A stretch of DNA of 64,000 nucleotides from Planctomycetaceae bacterium (GTDB lineage Bacteria > Planctomycetota > UBA1135 > GCA-002686595). Made by a program: the position numbers and the translations under genes. Each line of letters opens with the position of its first letter. Position 1 is the stretch's first letter. This document shows positions 41,976 through 50,602 of the stretch, piece by piece. Location: NCBI GenBank assembly GCA_016125265.1, contig WGMC01000023.1:62001-126000 (forward strand), written 5' to 3'. The notes under the pieces are model-generated. The model worked only from the letters and a program-made list of their open reading frames with translations. It did not search any database and was not told the origin of the DNA.

Positions 41976-42311
41976 ATGCCACATCCCACCACCCCAGACG
42001 GTCGCTACTTCGTCCACGAAGGCCGTCTGTGGCGGTGCAGCAATCCTTCGCTTCCCGAATCGACGCGGTCAGCGCTGGTCAAAGAGCTGATGGCCGCCCG
42101 GCGCCAGGCGAAGAGCGCCCTAGCCTCCCGCAGCGAGCAGGAGCTCGCGCGCGCCCGGCGCGCGGTTCACGCGGCCAAGGTGGCGCTGGGCGAACGCGGC
42201 GCACCCTGGTGGGGCGCGGACGAGCCCGACTTCAACCGCCGCCGGATCGGCGACACGCCCTACGCGGATTGGTGGCGCGAGCGAGTCCCGGCGAAAGACA
42301 CGCGCCGGTGA
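41976..42311 (+). CDS. Small conserved protein of unknown function
   Basis: A 111-residue soluble basic protein. It begins with a short beta-like stretch (DGRYFVHEGRLWRCSNPSL), followed by a helix (LVKELMAARRQAKSAL), a second helical block (RRAVHAAKVALGERG) and a tryptophan-rich end (PWWGADEPDFNRRRIGDTPYADWW). I recognise this plan as a widespread small bacterial family that databases sometimes name 'biopolymer transporter Tol', a label with no support here because there is no membrane segment. Function unknown. Confidence 0.8.
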   Translation: MPHPTTPDGRYFVHEGRLWRCSNPSLPESTRSALVKELMAARRQAKSALASRSEQELARARRAVHAAKVALGERGAPWWGADEPDFNRRRIGDTPYADWWRERVPAKDTRR

Positions 42312-42696
42312 CCGCCGCTCGGCTGCCCAGGACCGACCCCAGAGAATGGCCGGCGGCACGCCGCGGCGCGACTTGACGACGGCCCGGGACCGTTGCAGCA
42401 CTTGGCTCGGTGCACGCGTTCCAATGAGACCGGCAAATGCCAGGCGCCCTCCTCCGCGATTGGGAGGAGTACCGACAGACCTCTGACGGCACCGTCCCGG
42501 TTGGTATCGCGCCCGAGGGCGACACCATCGGTGGTGGAGCATCCACGACTACGGCCGTGGCGCCGTCGAAGGCCGCGTGCATGCGGCGGACGCTCGGAGC
42601 GACGACAGCGGGTCTGGGACGATAGACTGAGCGGCCCATGGGACGAGTTGTCACTCACCCGATCGCCGAACAGGTCCTGCAGTCCAAGGTTCGTTC
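42312..42696. other. Intergenic region without a supported gene
   Basis: About 385 bases. One small frame (42437-42625) has no family likeness. A modest inverted repeat CTCCTCC/GGAGGAG lies near 42451-42471. Nothing else seen. Confidence 0.4.
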
Positions 42697-43065
42697 ATGA
42701 GTTTTCGGGTCACGAAGGCGCAGCATGTGCTGGCCGTCCACGATTTCGAGGCTGCGGTCGGGTACTTCACCGACAAACTGGGTTTCACCGAGTACGACCG
42801 TGTGGGTGGCTGGTCCTTCCTGCAACTCGGTGACTTCTGGCTCATGGTCGGCGACTGCCGCGGGGAGGTCCCCGCGCGCGAGACCGGCAACCACTCTTGG
42901 TTCGCCTACGTCAACTGCGAGGGCATCGACGAGCTGTACCGGCAGTACGTGGCCCGGCGGGTTGCCATCACCGAGCCCATCGCCGACAAGCCGTGGGGCC
43001 TGCGCGAGTTCCTCGTCGAAACGCCGGAAGGCCACCGCATCAAGTTCGGGCAAGCGCTGCGCTGA
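42697..43065 (+). CDS. VOC-superfamily (glyoxalase/bleomycin-resistance-like) protein
   Basis: A 122-residue vicinal-oxygen-chelate fold protein. Paired beta-alpha-beta-beta-beta units are recognisable: QHVLAVHDFEAAVGYFTDKLGF at the start, WSFLQLGDFWLMVGD, then SWFAYVNCEGIDELYRQYVARRV and EFLVETPEGHRIKFGQAL. The final 'E-x-P-E-G-x-x-I-x-F' strand carries the usual metal-ligand glutamate, and the first strand has a histidine at the other ligand position. Such proteins may bind small molecules or confer resistance to metabolites; the specific role is unknown. An AAGG lies seven bases before the ATG. Confidence 0.87.
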   Translation: MSFRVTKAQHVLAVHDFEAAVGYFTDKLGFTEYDRVGGWSFLQLGDFWLMVGDCRGEVPARETGNHSWFAYVNCEGIDELYRQYVARRVAITEPIADKPWGLREFLVETPEGHRIKFGQALR

Positions 43066-43309
43066 CGGCCCCCCGCGGCGGCTGGCCCCGATTCGCCCGA
43101 GGCGGGGTGGGACAGGCCAGGGGCCACTCGCCGTCGGGTCCCCTCGGGACCCTTCCAGGCGTTCGGCCGGCGGAGGGGGCTGGCGAGCAGCGGAGGCCGC
43201 GGTAAGCTCGTCCCCACGTCGGACAACGGCTCGCAACGAACTCCGCGGAGGCTCCGTACTGCGGCCGATGGGCCCCGCGCCAGCGTCACACGACCTCGGG
43301 ATGACATCC

Positions 43310-43831
43310 ATGTACTTCTGGCGAATCGAAGAGCTGAAGACCGCAATGGCCGCCCGTCCGCTTTCGGATCGGGAAGTGGCGCCGTACCTGGTCGTTGCCG
43401 CGGGTCTGTCGTCCGTCCTGTGGTGGACTCCCGAAACCGAACTGAACTTCTGGGATGGCGCCGACACGGTCCTGAGCATCGCGGTCGCGGTCTTGGGCAC
43501 GTTGCACGTCTACGAACGGAATGGCGGTGCGCAAGGCCAACATCTGCTGCAGCGCTACTTCGCCATTGGATGGGTCGTTGGCATTCGATTCCTCGCGGTG
43601 GTTCTCCCGCTGCTCTTCGGCTACTACTTTCTGCTCTTCGCGGCTTTCGGGGTCGAGACCCAGCAGACGACCTGGCAGGAGTTCCTGATGTTCGCAGCGC
43701 TGCAGATCAGCCTGTATTGGAGGTTCGGCCACCACGTTCGGGACCTGGCACAGAGGAGCGGTACCGCCCCGCGCCCGGGGGCCGACAACGCGGCGGGTTC
43801 CGCTGCGGCGAGCGGTGCTGCTCCAGGATGA
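43310..43831 (+). CDS. Four-helix membrane protein of unknown function
   Basis: A 173-residue protein: an amphipathic start (YFWRIEELKTAMAARPLSDREVAPYL), then hydrophobic segments at about 28-45, 52-66, 87-115 and 125-140, and a short polar Ala/Gly-rich tail. No family name recognised. An in-frame ATG at 43301 would add three residues; I chose the later one because the conserved-looking MYFWRIEELK begins there and a GGGATG sits upstream as a weak Shine-Dalgarno-like sequence. Confidence 0.72.
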   Translation: MYFWRIEELKTAMAARPLSDREVAPYLVVAAGLSSVLWWTPETELNFWDGADTVLSIAVAVLGTLHVYERNGGAQGQHLLQRYFAIGWVVGIRFLAVVLPLLFGYYFLLFAAFGVETQQTTWQEFLMFAALQISLYWRFGHHVRDLAQRSGTAPRPGADNAAGSAAASGAAPG

Positions 43832-43976
43832 CTGGGGCGGTTTGCACGATGACCGTGAACGCGATGACCGCGAACGCGGTGACGAAGCACGCGGGCGCAA
43901 ACGCCGTCGTTCGGCTTCGCCGACCGGGCGACATCTCTCTCCCAATCCCCCCTAGCCCCCCCTTCCAGAGCCAACC

Positions 43977-44387
43977 ATGGAGCATCCCGCACTCGAATCC
44001 GGCGAAACCCTGCGTTTCCATGCCCCCGCCATCAAAGGCGCCGTGGCTCGCACCGGTCCAACCTTTCGCGCCACGGTGAACATTCCGGTGATCCAAGACC
44101 TGGATCTGTTCATCACCGACCGCCGGATCATCGTGCGGGCCGAGCTCTTCCTCGGTCTGTTCGAATCCGACTACGTCGCTTGGTTCCCGGGCACGCAGCG
44201 CCCCGTCGAGTCCGACGTACTGACCGCCGCGTACCTCACACCCGATGGGCCGATGGGTCCCCACTTGACCCTGGTGGCCCAAACGGGGCGCCCGTCCCTG
44301 CTCCGCGGTCCGGAGCTGAAGCTCGCGCTGTACCTGCCCAACGCGACTGCGGCAGCGGCCGCTCTGCCCCCCGGCCTCTCGAACTAA
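43977..44387 (+). CDS. Small PH/GRAM-like protein of unknown function
   Basis: A 136-residue soluble protein whose pattern of alternating strands ending in a helix (LRFHAPAIKGAV, LDLFITDRRIIVRAELFLGLFESDYVAWF split for description, LTLVAQTG, ELKLALYLPNATAAAAAL) resembles bacterial PH-like domains. The 'L-F-I-T-D-R-R-I' strand is characteristic of that fold. Function unknown. The next gene on the same strand starts 49 bases downstream. Confidence 0.65.
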   Translation: MEHPALESGETLRFHAPAIKGAVARTGPTFRATVNIPVIQDLDLFITDRRIIVRAELFLGLFESDYVAWFPGTQRPVESDVLTAAYLTPDGPMGPHLTLVAQTGRPSLLRGPELKLALYLPNATAAAAALPPGLSN

Positions 44388-44436
44388 GGTTCGGGCGCTT
44401 CCACCGTTTTTCGTTCCCCGCCTGCGATCCAACGCC

Positions 44437-44991
44437 ATGGGCCTTCTCACGTTTGGTCTCAATCTGACCTTGGATGGGTGCATCGATCACACCCAGGGCA
44501 TCGCGGACGACGAGCTGCACGACCATTGGACGCGCCTCATGAACGAAAGCGGTGCGATGCTCTTCGGGCGAAACACGTACGAGCTCATGGAAGCGTACTG
44601 GCCAGCCGTCGCCCGCGACGAGGGCGCGCCGCGCGCGATGCGCGAGTGGGGCCAGAAGCTCGAAGCGAAGGCGAAGTACGTGGTGTCGAGCTCGCGCACC
44701 GACTTTCCGTGGCGAAACACGATCCGCGTGGAAGGCGATTTCGCCGCAGCGGTCTCCGCGTTGAAGGACAGGACCGAACGGGGTGTGCTGGTCGGATCGC
44801 ACAAGTTAGGCGCTTCGCTCGAAGAGCTGGGGCTGATCGACGAGTACCGCTTCGTCCTCCATCCGGTGCTCAGCGGTCGCGGACCCACGCTGTTCCACGG
44901 CCTCTCGAGCGCACGGCAGCTCGACCTGGTATCGACCAAGCAGTTCCACTCCGGCGCGCTGGCACTGCACTTCCGGCGCAAGACGGGATGA
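44437..44991 (+). CDS. Dihydrofolate-reductase-like (RibD C-terminal) protein
   Basis: A 184-residue protein of the RibD C-terminal/dihydrofolate reductase superfamily. GLNLTLDGCIDHTQG is the first strand and loop, MLFGRNTYELMEAYW the NADPH-pyrophosphate region, YVVSSSRTDFPWRNTI, then GVLVGSHKLGASLEELGLIDEY and LHPVLSGRGPTLFHGL close the fold. Family members reduce small substrates with NADPH; the stand-alone 'YyaP/YqjI-like' type found here has no assigned substrate. Length is normal for the family. Confidence 0.9.
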   Translation: MGLLTFGLNLTLDGCIDHTQGIADDELHDHWTRLMNESGAMLFGRNTYELMEAYWPAVARDEGAPRAMREWGQKLEAKAKYVVSSSRTDFPWRNTIRVEGDFAAAVSALKDRTERGVLVGSHKLGASLEELGLIDEYRFVLHPVLSGRGPTLFHGLSSARQLDLVSTKQFHSGALALHFRRKTG

Positions 44992-45075
44992 CCCAAGTTT
45001 CGCCCATGCCCCGCGCGAAAGCGGACGGCGTTGGGCTCGTACCAAGAGACCCTTAAAAGCTTCCGTAGATCGCCC

Positions 45076-45606
45076 ATGAAGAATCCCCAGCTGCCCGTGT
45101 CGTTGCGCGCCGTCGTGGAGGAAATGGACGTGCTGAGCGACGAGATGACGGCGTACGTGAACCGCCACACGGGTGAACTCGTTACGCTGACCGGAGACGA
45201 CGTCCGCGCCGTCGAAGACGGAGTCGACGAAGAGTTCGACGACGATGAGTTCGACGACGACGAGCTCCTCGATGGGGAGACCGACGAGTCGACCAAGGTC
45301 CGGGAGGTGCTGGCCTCGGAGGACTTCCTCCCCCTCCCGAGCAAGTTCGACATCGATGAATACAGGATCATGGAGCGCTTCTGCGAGCAGGTCGAAGATT
45401 CAGGTCTCCGCGACGATCTGCTGCGCGCCATCCGCGGATCGGGCGCGTTCGGGCGCCTCAAGGCCCTCGCACAACACCGCGGCTTGATGGACGCGTGGTA
45501 CACCTTCCGCGATCGCGCGCTGGAAGACATCGCAGCGGAGTGGCTCGACGCGAACGGCATCCCCTACACCCGCGACAATCCCCCGAAAGCCGTCCGCTGG
45601 ACATAA
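45076..45606 (+). CDS. UPF0158 family protein
   Basis: A 176-residue acidic cytoplasmic protein of the UPF0158 family. It has LRAVVEEMDVLSDEMTAYVNRHTGELV at the start (given as two parts: a helix and a strand), a strongly acidic linker (EEFDDDEFDDDE), then LPLPSKFDIDEYRIMERF, DDLLRAIRGSGAFGRLK, WYTFRDRALEDIAAEWLDANGI, all typical of the family. The acidic stretch, about 20 residues long with many Asp/Glu, is longer than usual in my recollection. Function unknown. I chose ATG 45076; a TTG at 45031 is in frame but adds an unmatched leader. Confidence 0.87.
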   Translation: MKNPQLPVSLRAVVEEMDVLSDEMTAYVNRHTGELVTLTGDDVRAVEDGVDEEFDDDEFDDDELLDGETDESTKVREVLASEDFLPLPSKFDIDEYRIMERFCEQVEDSGLRDDLLRAIRGSGAFGRLKALAQHRGLMDAWYTFRDRALEDIAAEWLDANGIPYTRDNPPKAVRWT

Positions 45607-46134
45607 GAGCTGGTGGGATCGACCAACCCGTCCGTGGCATGGGCACCACAGTCCGTGGCTCCGAGAAATCTCTCCATCGCTGAGGACCGCACACCTGCCG
45701 ACACGTGACCCTGCCGGACGGATGCGGATGCAGTCGCGGCCAGGAATCGACCGTGCTGGGGTTTTCTAGTTCCGGTGGCATCCGTGTGGGGCTGGACTCG
45801 ACGGAAGAGTTCGGCACCCCAAGTTCCGTGATGCCGGGCGGCCGGACGGGGTCTGTGCGAGGCCCGATCTCCTCGATGCGAGCATTTGCCTCCGGGCGCC
45901 CTAGGGGAGCCCGGGGAGCGCGCGTGGGATGACGCGGGCCAACCGGTGTGGTCCGGCGGCCACCGACACGGTCAACGAGGCACCCACGGACCTCACGCGG
46001 CGCGCTCTGTGTGCAGAACGCGCACAACATAATCCATTTCTGGGGTTCCGTCTCTGTATGTGCCCGGATAGGCTCGACCCCGTCGCGGCGACGTTGCGAC
46101 TTGGCAACCCTCCACCTCCCACCCAGCGGGGTCC
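45607..46134. other. 528-base intergenic region upstream of the CTQ-oxidase operon
   Basis: No gene supported on either strand; the small plus frame 45705-45932 lacks family likeness. It should contain the promoter of the downstream oxidase operon. I saw no tRNA cloverleaf and no clear operator. Confidence 0.45.
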
Positions 46135-49100
46135 ATGCAAGACAAGAAGAAGACCAGCAAGACGGTCGACGAGCGACGCTTCGTCATTCATCCCGGAGTT
46201 GGCATCGCGCGCGTTGGAAACAGCCCGGACGAGTACTTCATTGGCCCGGAGGCGCGCGGCTGGCGCCCCACACCTGTAGGCGGCTACAAAGACGCCGCGG
46301 GCCGAGTTAAGCGTCAAGCGGCTCGCTTTCGGATCTTCGAAATCGATGCCAATGGCAAGGCGCTGCGGGAATGGACGGGCGCCGACTGTGACATCGAATG
46401 GACCGCTCACCTGGCCAACAAGAAGGGCGCATGGTTCAACTTTGTCGGCCGCTTTCAGTTCGAGGACGCCGCGAAGCACGTCCTTCGCAACCGGCACGTG
46501 CAAGGATCGCTCGCTCCCGACGAACGCGATTCCCTGATCATCGATCCCGGCCCGCACTCGATCTCCGGGCACCTTGCCGGGCCTGTCCCCCTCCGCGGCG
46601 GCCGTTTCCTGAGCAAGGAAGTAGGACTCGGGGAGCTTCGCACGGACGAACTGGGTCGCCTGCTCGTGCTGGGCGGGCTCGGCACCAGCGATACGGTGAC
46701 GGCGAAGAATCCCATTACCCACTACGCGAACAACGACGGCTGGCACGACGACACGAGTGACGGCCCCATCCGCGCTGTTCTTTCGCTTCCCGACGGATCG
46801 AAATTCGAGGCCAAGCCCGCGTGGGTGCTCGTCGCGCCGCCCAACTTCGCCCCCGAGATCGACAACCTCGTGCGACTCGACGACGTGGTCCGCGAAGTTG
46901 CGCTCGAAAAGGGCTGGATCGCCCCGCACAAGGGGGTCGAGTTCCACCGGGACATTTTCCCCATTCTGGCTGCTGGGGCCAACTTCGCGTGGGTCAACGC
47001 CGTCGCCTACCGAGGCCACGGTGCCGGCATGCGGGGTGCATTTCTCGACGATGCGGTCCTCAAGACCTTGTCCGATCCCTCGGATGCATCGAAAGCCGCG
47101 CGTCAGGCCGTCTTCCAACGCGTGCGTGTGCCCCATGCGCTCGCCGATGCCAAGACACAGAAGGCCCAGGCGAATCCGGGCTTCATGCCCATTTTGTCCG
47201 GCGACGATGGCGACGCGGCGCACGGCAAACCCCGCACCTGGCTCACCGTGCTGCCATCCCAGTTCCGGAATCTCGAGGAGTGGGCCTCCGGAAGGTTCAC
47301 CGTCGAGAAGCCCGCGGAAGCCGTTGTGCTCGAGGCCTTATCGATCGCCGAGCAGCCTGAGGCGCTCGATCGCGGCGCCCTCGAACCCTGCGTGGGCGGC
47401 CCCTTCTACCCGGGGATCGAAATGACCTTCGTGGCGAGCGAACACGGTACCTGGAGCGCCCCGTATCGCATCAACGAGACATGGAAAGCCGGCGATGTCA
47501 CCAAGTGGATGGCCGTTCCGTGGCAAGCGGACTTCTTCGAGTGCGCGTTCCACTGGTGGCCAGCGCAGCGCCCCGACGATGTGCTGCCCGAGGACGAGTA
47601 CATGGACCTGCTCGTCAACTTCCGTCGCACGGGCGATCCGCAGGCGCAGGGCGCATCCTCGGGCATCGCCGCCGCCGCAGGGTACCGCGCTCCGTGGGCT
47701 CGCGGCTTGCCCCAGCAATCCCCCGCGGGGGACAACGCGATGGTGAAGTACTGGAACGAACTTGGCTTCGTCGTTCGCGAGAAGGCTCCGACCGGTGAGA
47801 CCGTGTACGTCGAGCGACAGCGGCGTCCCTCCGCGGGCATGGACGTGCGCGAGCTGTTCTTCAAACTGATGAACGTCGAGTCCTTCGAGGAGGTGTTGCC
47901 GAAGGCTCGCGAGTACGTGGAGCAATGCCTCCAAGCTGCTCGCGACTACCAACGCGACCCGGACACCGCCGAGATGTGGCGCCCGTTCCGGTACACCCGC
48001 GAGACGTTCCAGGCGCGAGTCATGGAGACCTACAGGTCCCTCGTCGAGGATGTGGAGGCATACGACCCCGCCCGCGATGCCGTATTCACGTCGCGCGAAA
48101 AGGTGGCCGAGCGCATCCGCCAGTTCTCGCCCTTCAACATGTCCGACGGATCATGGCTCCGCAACATCACGCGCATCGGCCCGATCGACGAGGCGCGCGC
48201 CCTCTTGTTTTCGGTGCTGATGGATGAGATGGGAGACGGTGAGGTCGCGCACAACCACTCCAACATCTACCGGGACCTCTGCCACTCCATCGGCTACTAC
48301 CCGTCGGACTGCACCAGCCGCGACTTTGCGTTCAACCCGGACCTTCTGGATTCGGCCTTCGAGGTGCCGACCTTCGAGCTCGCGATTTCCCAGTTTTCGG
48401 AGACGTGGTACCCGGAGCTCCTCGGCATGACGCTCCAGTTGGAGCTCGGCATCGTCGAGGCGAAGAACACGATCGCGCTGATGGAGTACTACGGATTCGA
48501 CGCCAAGTACTGGATCATGCACGTCGGCATCGACAATCCGGTCAACGGTCACGCCGCCCGCGCGATGCGTGCGATCGAGCTCTATCTCGACAACATCCGC
48601 GCGAACGGCGGAGGTGAGGCGGCGCTCCAAGCGCAGTGGCGGCGCATCTGGGACGGCTACGTGGCCTTCGGAACGACCGGAACCTTCGGGGACGACTTCG
48701 CCAAACTGCTAGCCAAGGGTCCGAGTCTGGCGGCGCGGGTGGAGGCGATGATCACGTCGAAAGCGACCTACGGCAGCCTGAACCACGGCGACCTCAGACT
48801 CGGGAACACACCCATCAACGAACTCTTCCTCGACCCGCCGACGTTCCTGAAGGAACTCGTGAACGCGGGCTACTTCCTACCAGGCGACCCCGAAAACAGC
48901 CCGTTCTTTCGCCTCGTCAGCTTCGACACGGGGCGCATGTACCGCGTGTTCACGCCGGACGAGCTCAAGCTGTGGGAGGATTGGTGTCGCTCGCTCGGCG
49001 CATCCCCGACGCCACCGCCCAAGCCCGATCCCTACAGCGACATGGTTCGTGTCGTGCGAGTGCTGCGCAATCGACAGGAGGGAACGCCAGGCCACGCGAG

Positions 49101-49476
49101 CGCCCTCCTCGAGAAGCCCGGCACGGGCGAACCCCATACGGTGGCCTGGTGGTTCGAACAGCCGACGCGCGACTTCCTCGAGGCTCTCGCGCTGCCGTCG
49201 AACGGGATGATCGTCCCTGGCAACCCCGACGCAAGCTTCTTCATCCAGACCCTCCTCGCGCCCGAGGGGTCGATGGGCTCCGCATTCGACGATCCGGTCC
49301 CAGGTCTGCGTGGCGCCACGGGGCGTCAAGTGGCAATCGCCTGGATCGCGGCCGGGTGTCCGATCCCCCCCGCGCCCGGAAAGCGTGGACTGAGGAACCT
49401 GTGGTTGGCATCGACTGTCGAGAGCGTGCGCAACCACTCCACACGGATGCTCGTCGGGATGGCGGCGATCCACTAG
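46135..49476 (+). CDS. LodA-type cysteine tryptophylquinone oxidase fused to a heme-oxygenase-like iron oxidase domain
   Basis: A 1113-residue fusion. Residues about 1-590 are a LodA/GoxA-type amine oxidase: IHPGVGIARVGNSPDEYFIGPE at the start and TKWMAVPWQADFFEC-AFHWWPAQRPDD in the core. Cys470 and Trp475 would form the CTQ cofactor, and Asp466, four residues before the cysteine, matches the essential aspartate. Such enzymes oxidatively deaminate amino acids to give H2O2. Residues about 600-880 look like a heme-oxygenase-like di-iron/iron oxidase domain: DEMGDGEVAHNHSNIY (from 697), ETWYPELLGMTLQLELG and HVGIDNPVNGHAARAM supply the expected E, H, E and H/D/H ligands. The last 230 residues are not assigned, though VAIAWIAAGCP recalls cytochrome-c-like ends without CxxCH. 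There is no signal peptide. Its stop overlaps the start of the LodB-like gene. Confidence 0.83.
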   Translation: MQDKKKTSKTVDERRFVIHPGVGIARVGNSPDEYFIGPEARGWRPTPVGGYKDAAGRVKRQAARFRIFEIDANGKALREWTGADCDIEWTAHLANKKGAWFNFVGRFQFEDAAKHVLRNRHVQGSLAPDERDSLIIDPGPHSISGHLAGPVPLRGGRFLSKEVGLGELRTDELGRLLVLGGLGTSDTVTAKNPITHYANNDGWHDDTSDGPIRAVLSLPDGSKFEAKPAWVLVAPPNFAPEIDNLVRLDDVVREVALEKGWIAPHKGVEFHRDIFPILAAGANFAWVNAVAYRGHGAGMRGAFLDDAVLKTLSDPSDASKAARQAVFQRVRVPHALADAKTQKAQANPGFMPILSGDDGDAAHGKPRTWLTVLPSQFRNLEEWASGRFTVEKPAEAVVLEALSIAEQPEALDRGALEPCVGGPFYPGIEMTFVASEHGTWSAPYRINETWKAGDVTKWMAVPWQADFFECAFHWWPAQRPDDVLPEDEYMDLLVNFRRTGDPQAQGASSGIAAAAGYRAPWARGLPQQSPAGDNAMVKYWNELGFVVREKAPTGETVYVERQRRPSAGMDVRELFFKLMNVESFEEVLPKAREYVEQCLQAARDYQRDPDTAEMWRPFRYTRETFQARVMETYRSLVEDVEAYDPARDAVFTSREKVAERIRQFSPFNMSDGSWLRNITRIGPIDEARALLFSVLMDEMGDGEVAHNHSNIYRDLCHSIGYYPSDCTSRDFAFNPDLLDSAFEVPTFELAISQFSETWYPELLGMTLQLELGIVEAKNTIALMEYYGFDAKYWIMHVGIDNPVNGHAARAMRAIELYLDNIRANGGGEAALQAQWRRIWDGYVAFGTTGTFGDDFAKLLAKGPSLAARVEAMITSKATYGSLNHGDLRLGNTPINELFLDPPTFLKELVNAGYFLPGDPENSPFFRLVSFDTGRMYRVFTPDELKLWEDWCRSLGASPTPPPKPDPYSDMVRVVRVLRNRQEGTPGHASALLEKPGTGEPHTVAWWFEQPTRDFLEALALPSNGMIVPGNPDASFFIQTLLAPEGSMGSAFDDPVPGLRGATGRQVAIAWIAAGCPIPPAPGKRGLRNLWLASTVESVRNHSTRMLVGMAAIH

Positions 49477-50552
49477 TGCAGATCGCGCGCCTCCACGTCG
49501 ACGTCCTGGTTGTGGGCAGCGGGGTTGCCGGGTGTGTCGCGGCAACCTCGCTCGCGCGGGCCGGGTGGAGGGTCGCGCTCTCTGGCCAGGACGCACCGTT
49601 CGTGGAAACGGGCGAGACACTGGCCGGCGCGACGCGACCCGTTCTCGAACACCAAGGGCTTTGGGAGACCTTCCTCGCTTCGGCACCTTTGGCGGTCCGA
49701 GAAACTCGCAGCAACTGGACGCACTGGGAGTGGAGAAGCTCCGGTTTGACCTCGGCCTACGGAGGTGGATTTCTCGTCGACAAGGAATCGTTGGTGAGGG
49801 GGCTCCGCGCCGAAGCGCGGCGCGCGGGCGCGATCTTCGTCGAAGGCGTGCTCGCCCCCGCGACATTGCGCCAAGTACCGTCCGGATACTCCATCCGCAG
49901 CGCCGATGGCGCACCTGACATCGAAGCGCGGGCGCTGATCGATGCCACGGGACGAAGCGCGGCGATCGCCCGTCGGCTCGGGGCGAAGCGAGTGGTGCAC
50001 AATCGGCTCGTCGCCGAGTGTCGGCGCTTGCCCGCGGACCAAGTTGACGCGGCACCGGGGCTCGTCCACGTGCACGCCGGACACGGAAGCTGGTGGTACC
50101 TCGCCAGTCTCCCGCGCGGTGGATTCTGCTTGAGCGAGTACTTTGAGCCTGGCGCGCGCGGGCGGATGCGCGCGGGTCGCACCGCGGGGGGCATCCTCGC
50201 GGAGATGGGCGTCCGGGTGGGGGGTGACGCGGCGGCGCGCCCGACGAAGCGCCTCAATGCGGGGTCCGCGGAACTGTCCCATGCCAGCGGCGCGCGCTGG
50301 GCCGCCGTTGGCGATGCGGCGCTAGCGATGGATCCCCTGGCCGCCAGTGGACTCGCGTTCGCGTTCCGCTCGGGCCACCGAGCCGCGAGTGCCATCGCGG
50401 CTGGCCTGCTGGGCGACCCGCGAGAGCTCGAGGAGTACGCGCGGATGCACAAGGCACTCGCCGCAGCCTACGGATCCGAGCGACAGCAGGTCTATGCCCA
50501 GCGGGTGGAACCGATGGCGTCACGCGCGCGGCGGCCACGAGGCGCCGATTAG
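49476..50552 (+). CDS. LodB-like FAD-dependent flavoprotein
   Basis: A 358-residue FAD-dependent protein of the LodB/tryptophan-halogenase-like group. In characterised systems LodB is required to build the quinone cofactor of LodA. VDVLVVGSGVAGCVAATSLARAG is the Rossmann FAD motif (GxGxxG), DKESLVRGLRAEARRAGA the second conserved segment, IDATGRSAAIARRLGA the GR motif, and WAAVGDAALAMDPLAASG the C-terminal FAD-binding GD motif followed by a membrane-free end. The GTG start overlaps the TAG of the oxidase gene (TAGTG), so the two are translationally coupled, as expected for partners. Confidence 0.87.
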   Translation: MQIARLHVDVLVVGSGVAGCVAATSLARAGWRVALSGQDAPFVETGETLAGATRPVLEHQGLWETFLASAPLAVRETRSNWTHWEWRSSGLTSAYGGGFLVDKESLVRGLRAEARRAGAIFVEGVLAPATLRQVPSGYSIRSADGAPDIEARALIDATGRSAAIARRLGAKRVVHNRLVAECRRLPADQVDAAPGLVHVHAGHGSWWYLASLPRGGFCLSEYFEPGARGRMRAGRTAGGILAEMGVRVGGDAAARPTKRLNAGSAELSHASGARWAAVGDAALAMDPLAASGLAFAFRSGHRAASAIAAGLLGDPRELEEYARMHKALAAAYGSERQQVYAQRVEPMASRARRPRGAD

Positions 50553-50602
50553 GTGCACCACGACCCTTGATCCGGCAGCCAGGCTAGAATCGGCTGGACA
50601 AC

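Noticed and set aside
42437..42625. Small plus-strand frame of 62 residues
   Set aside because: No family likeness and no ribosome-binding site.
45705..45932. Small plus-strand frame of 75 residues
   Set aside because: No recognisable family, no ribosome-binding site, composition like intergenic DNA.
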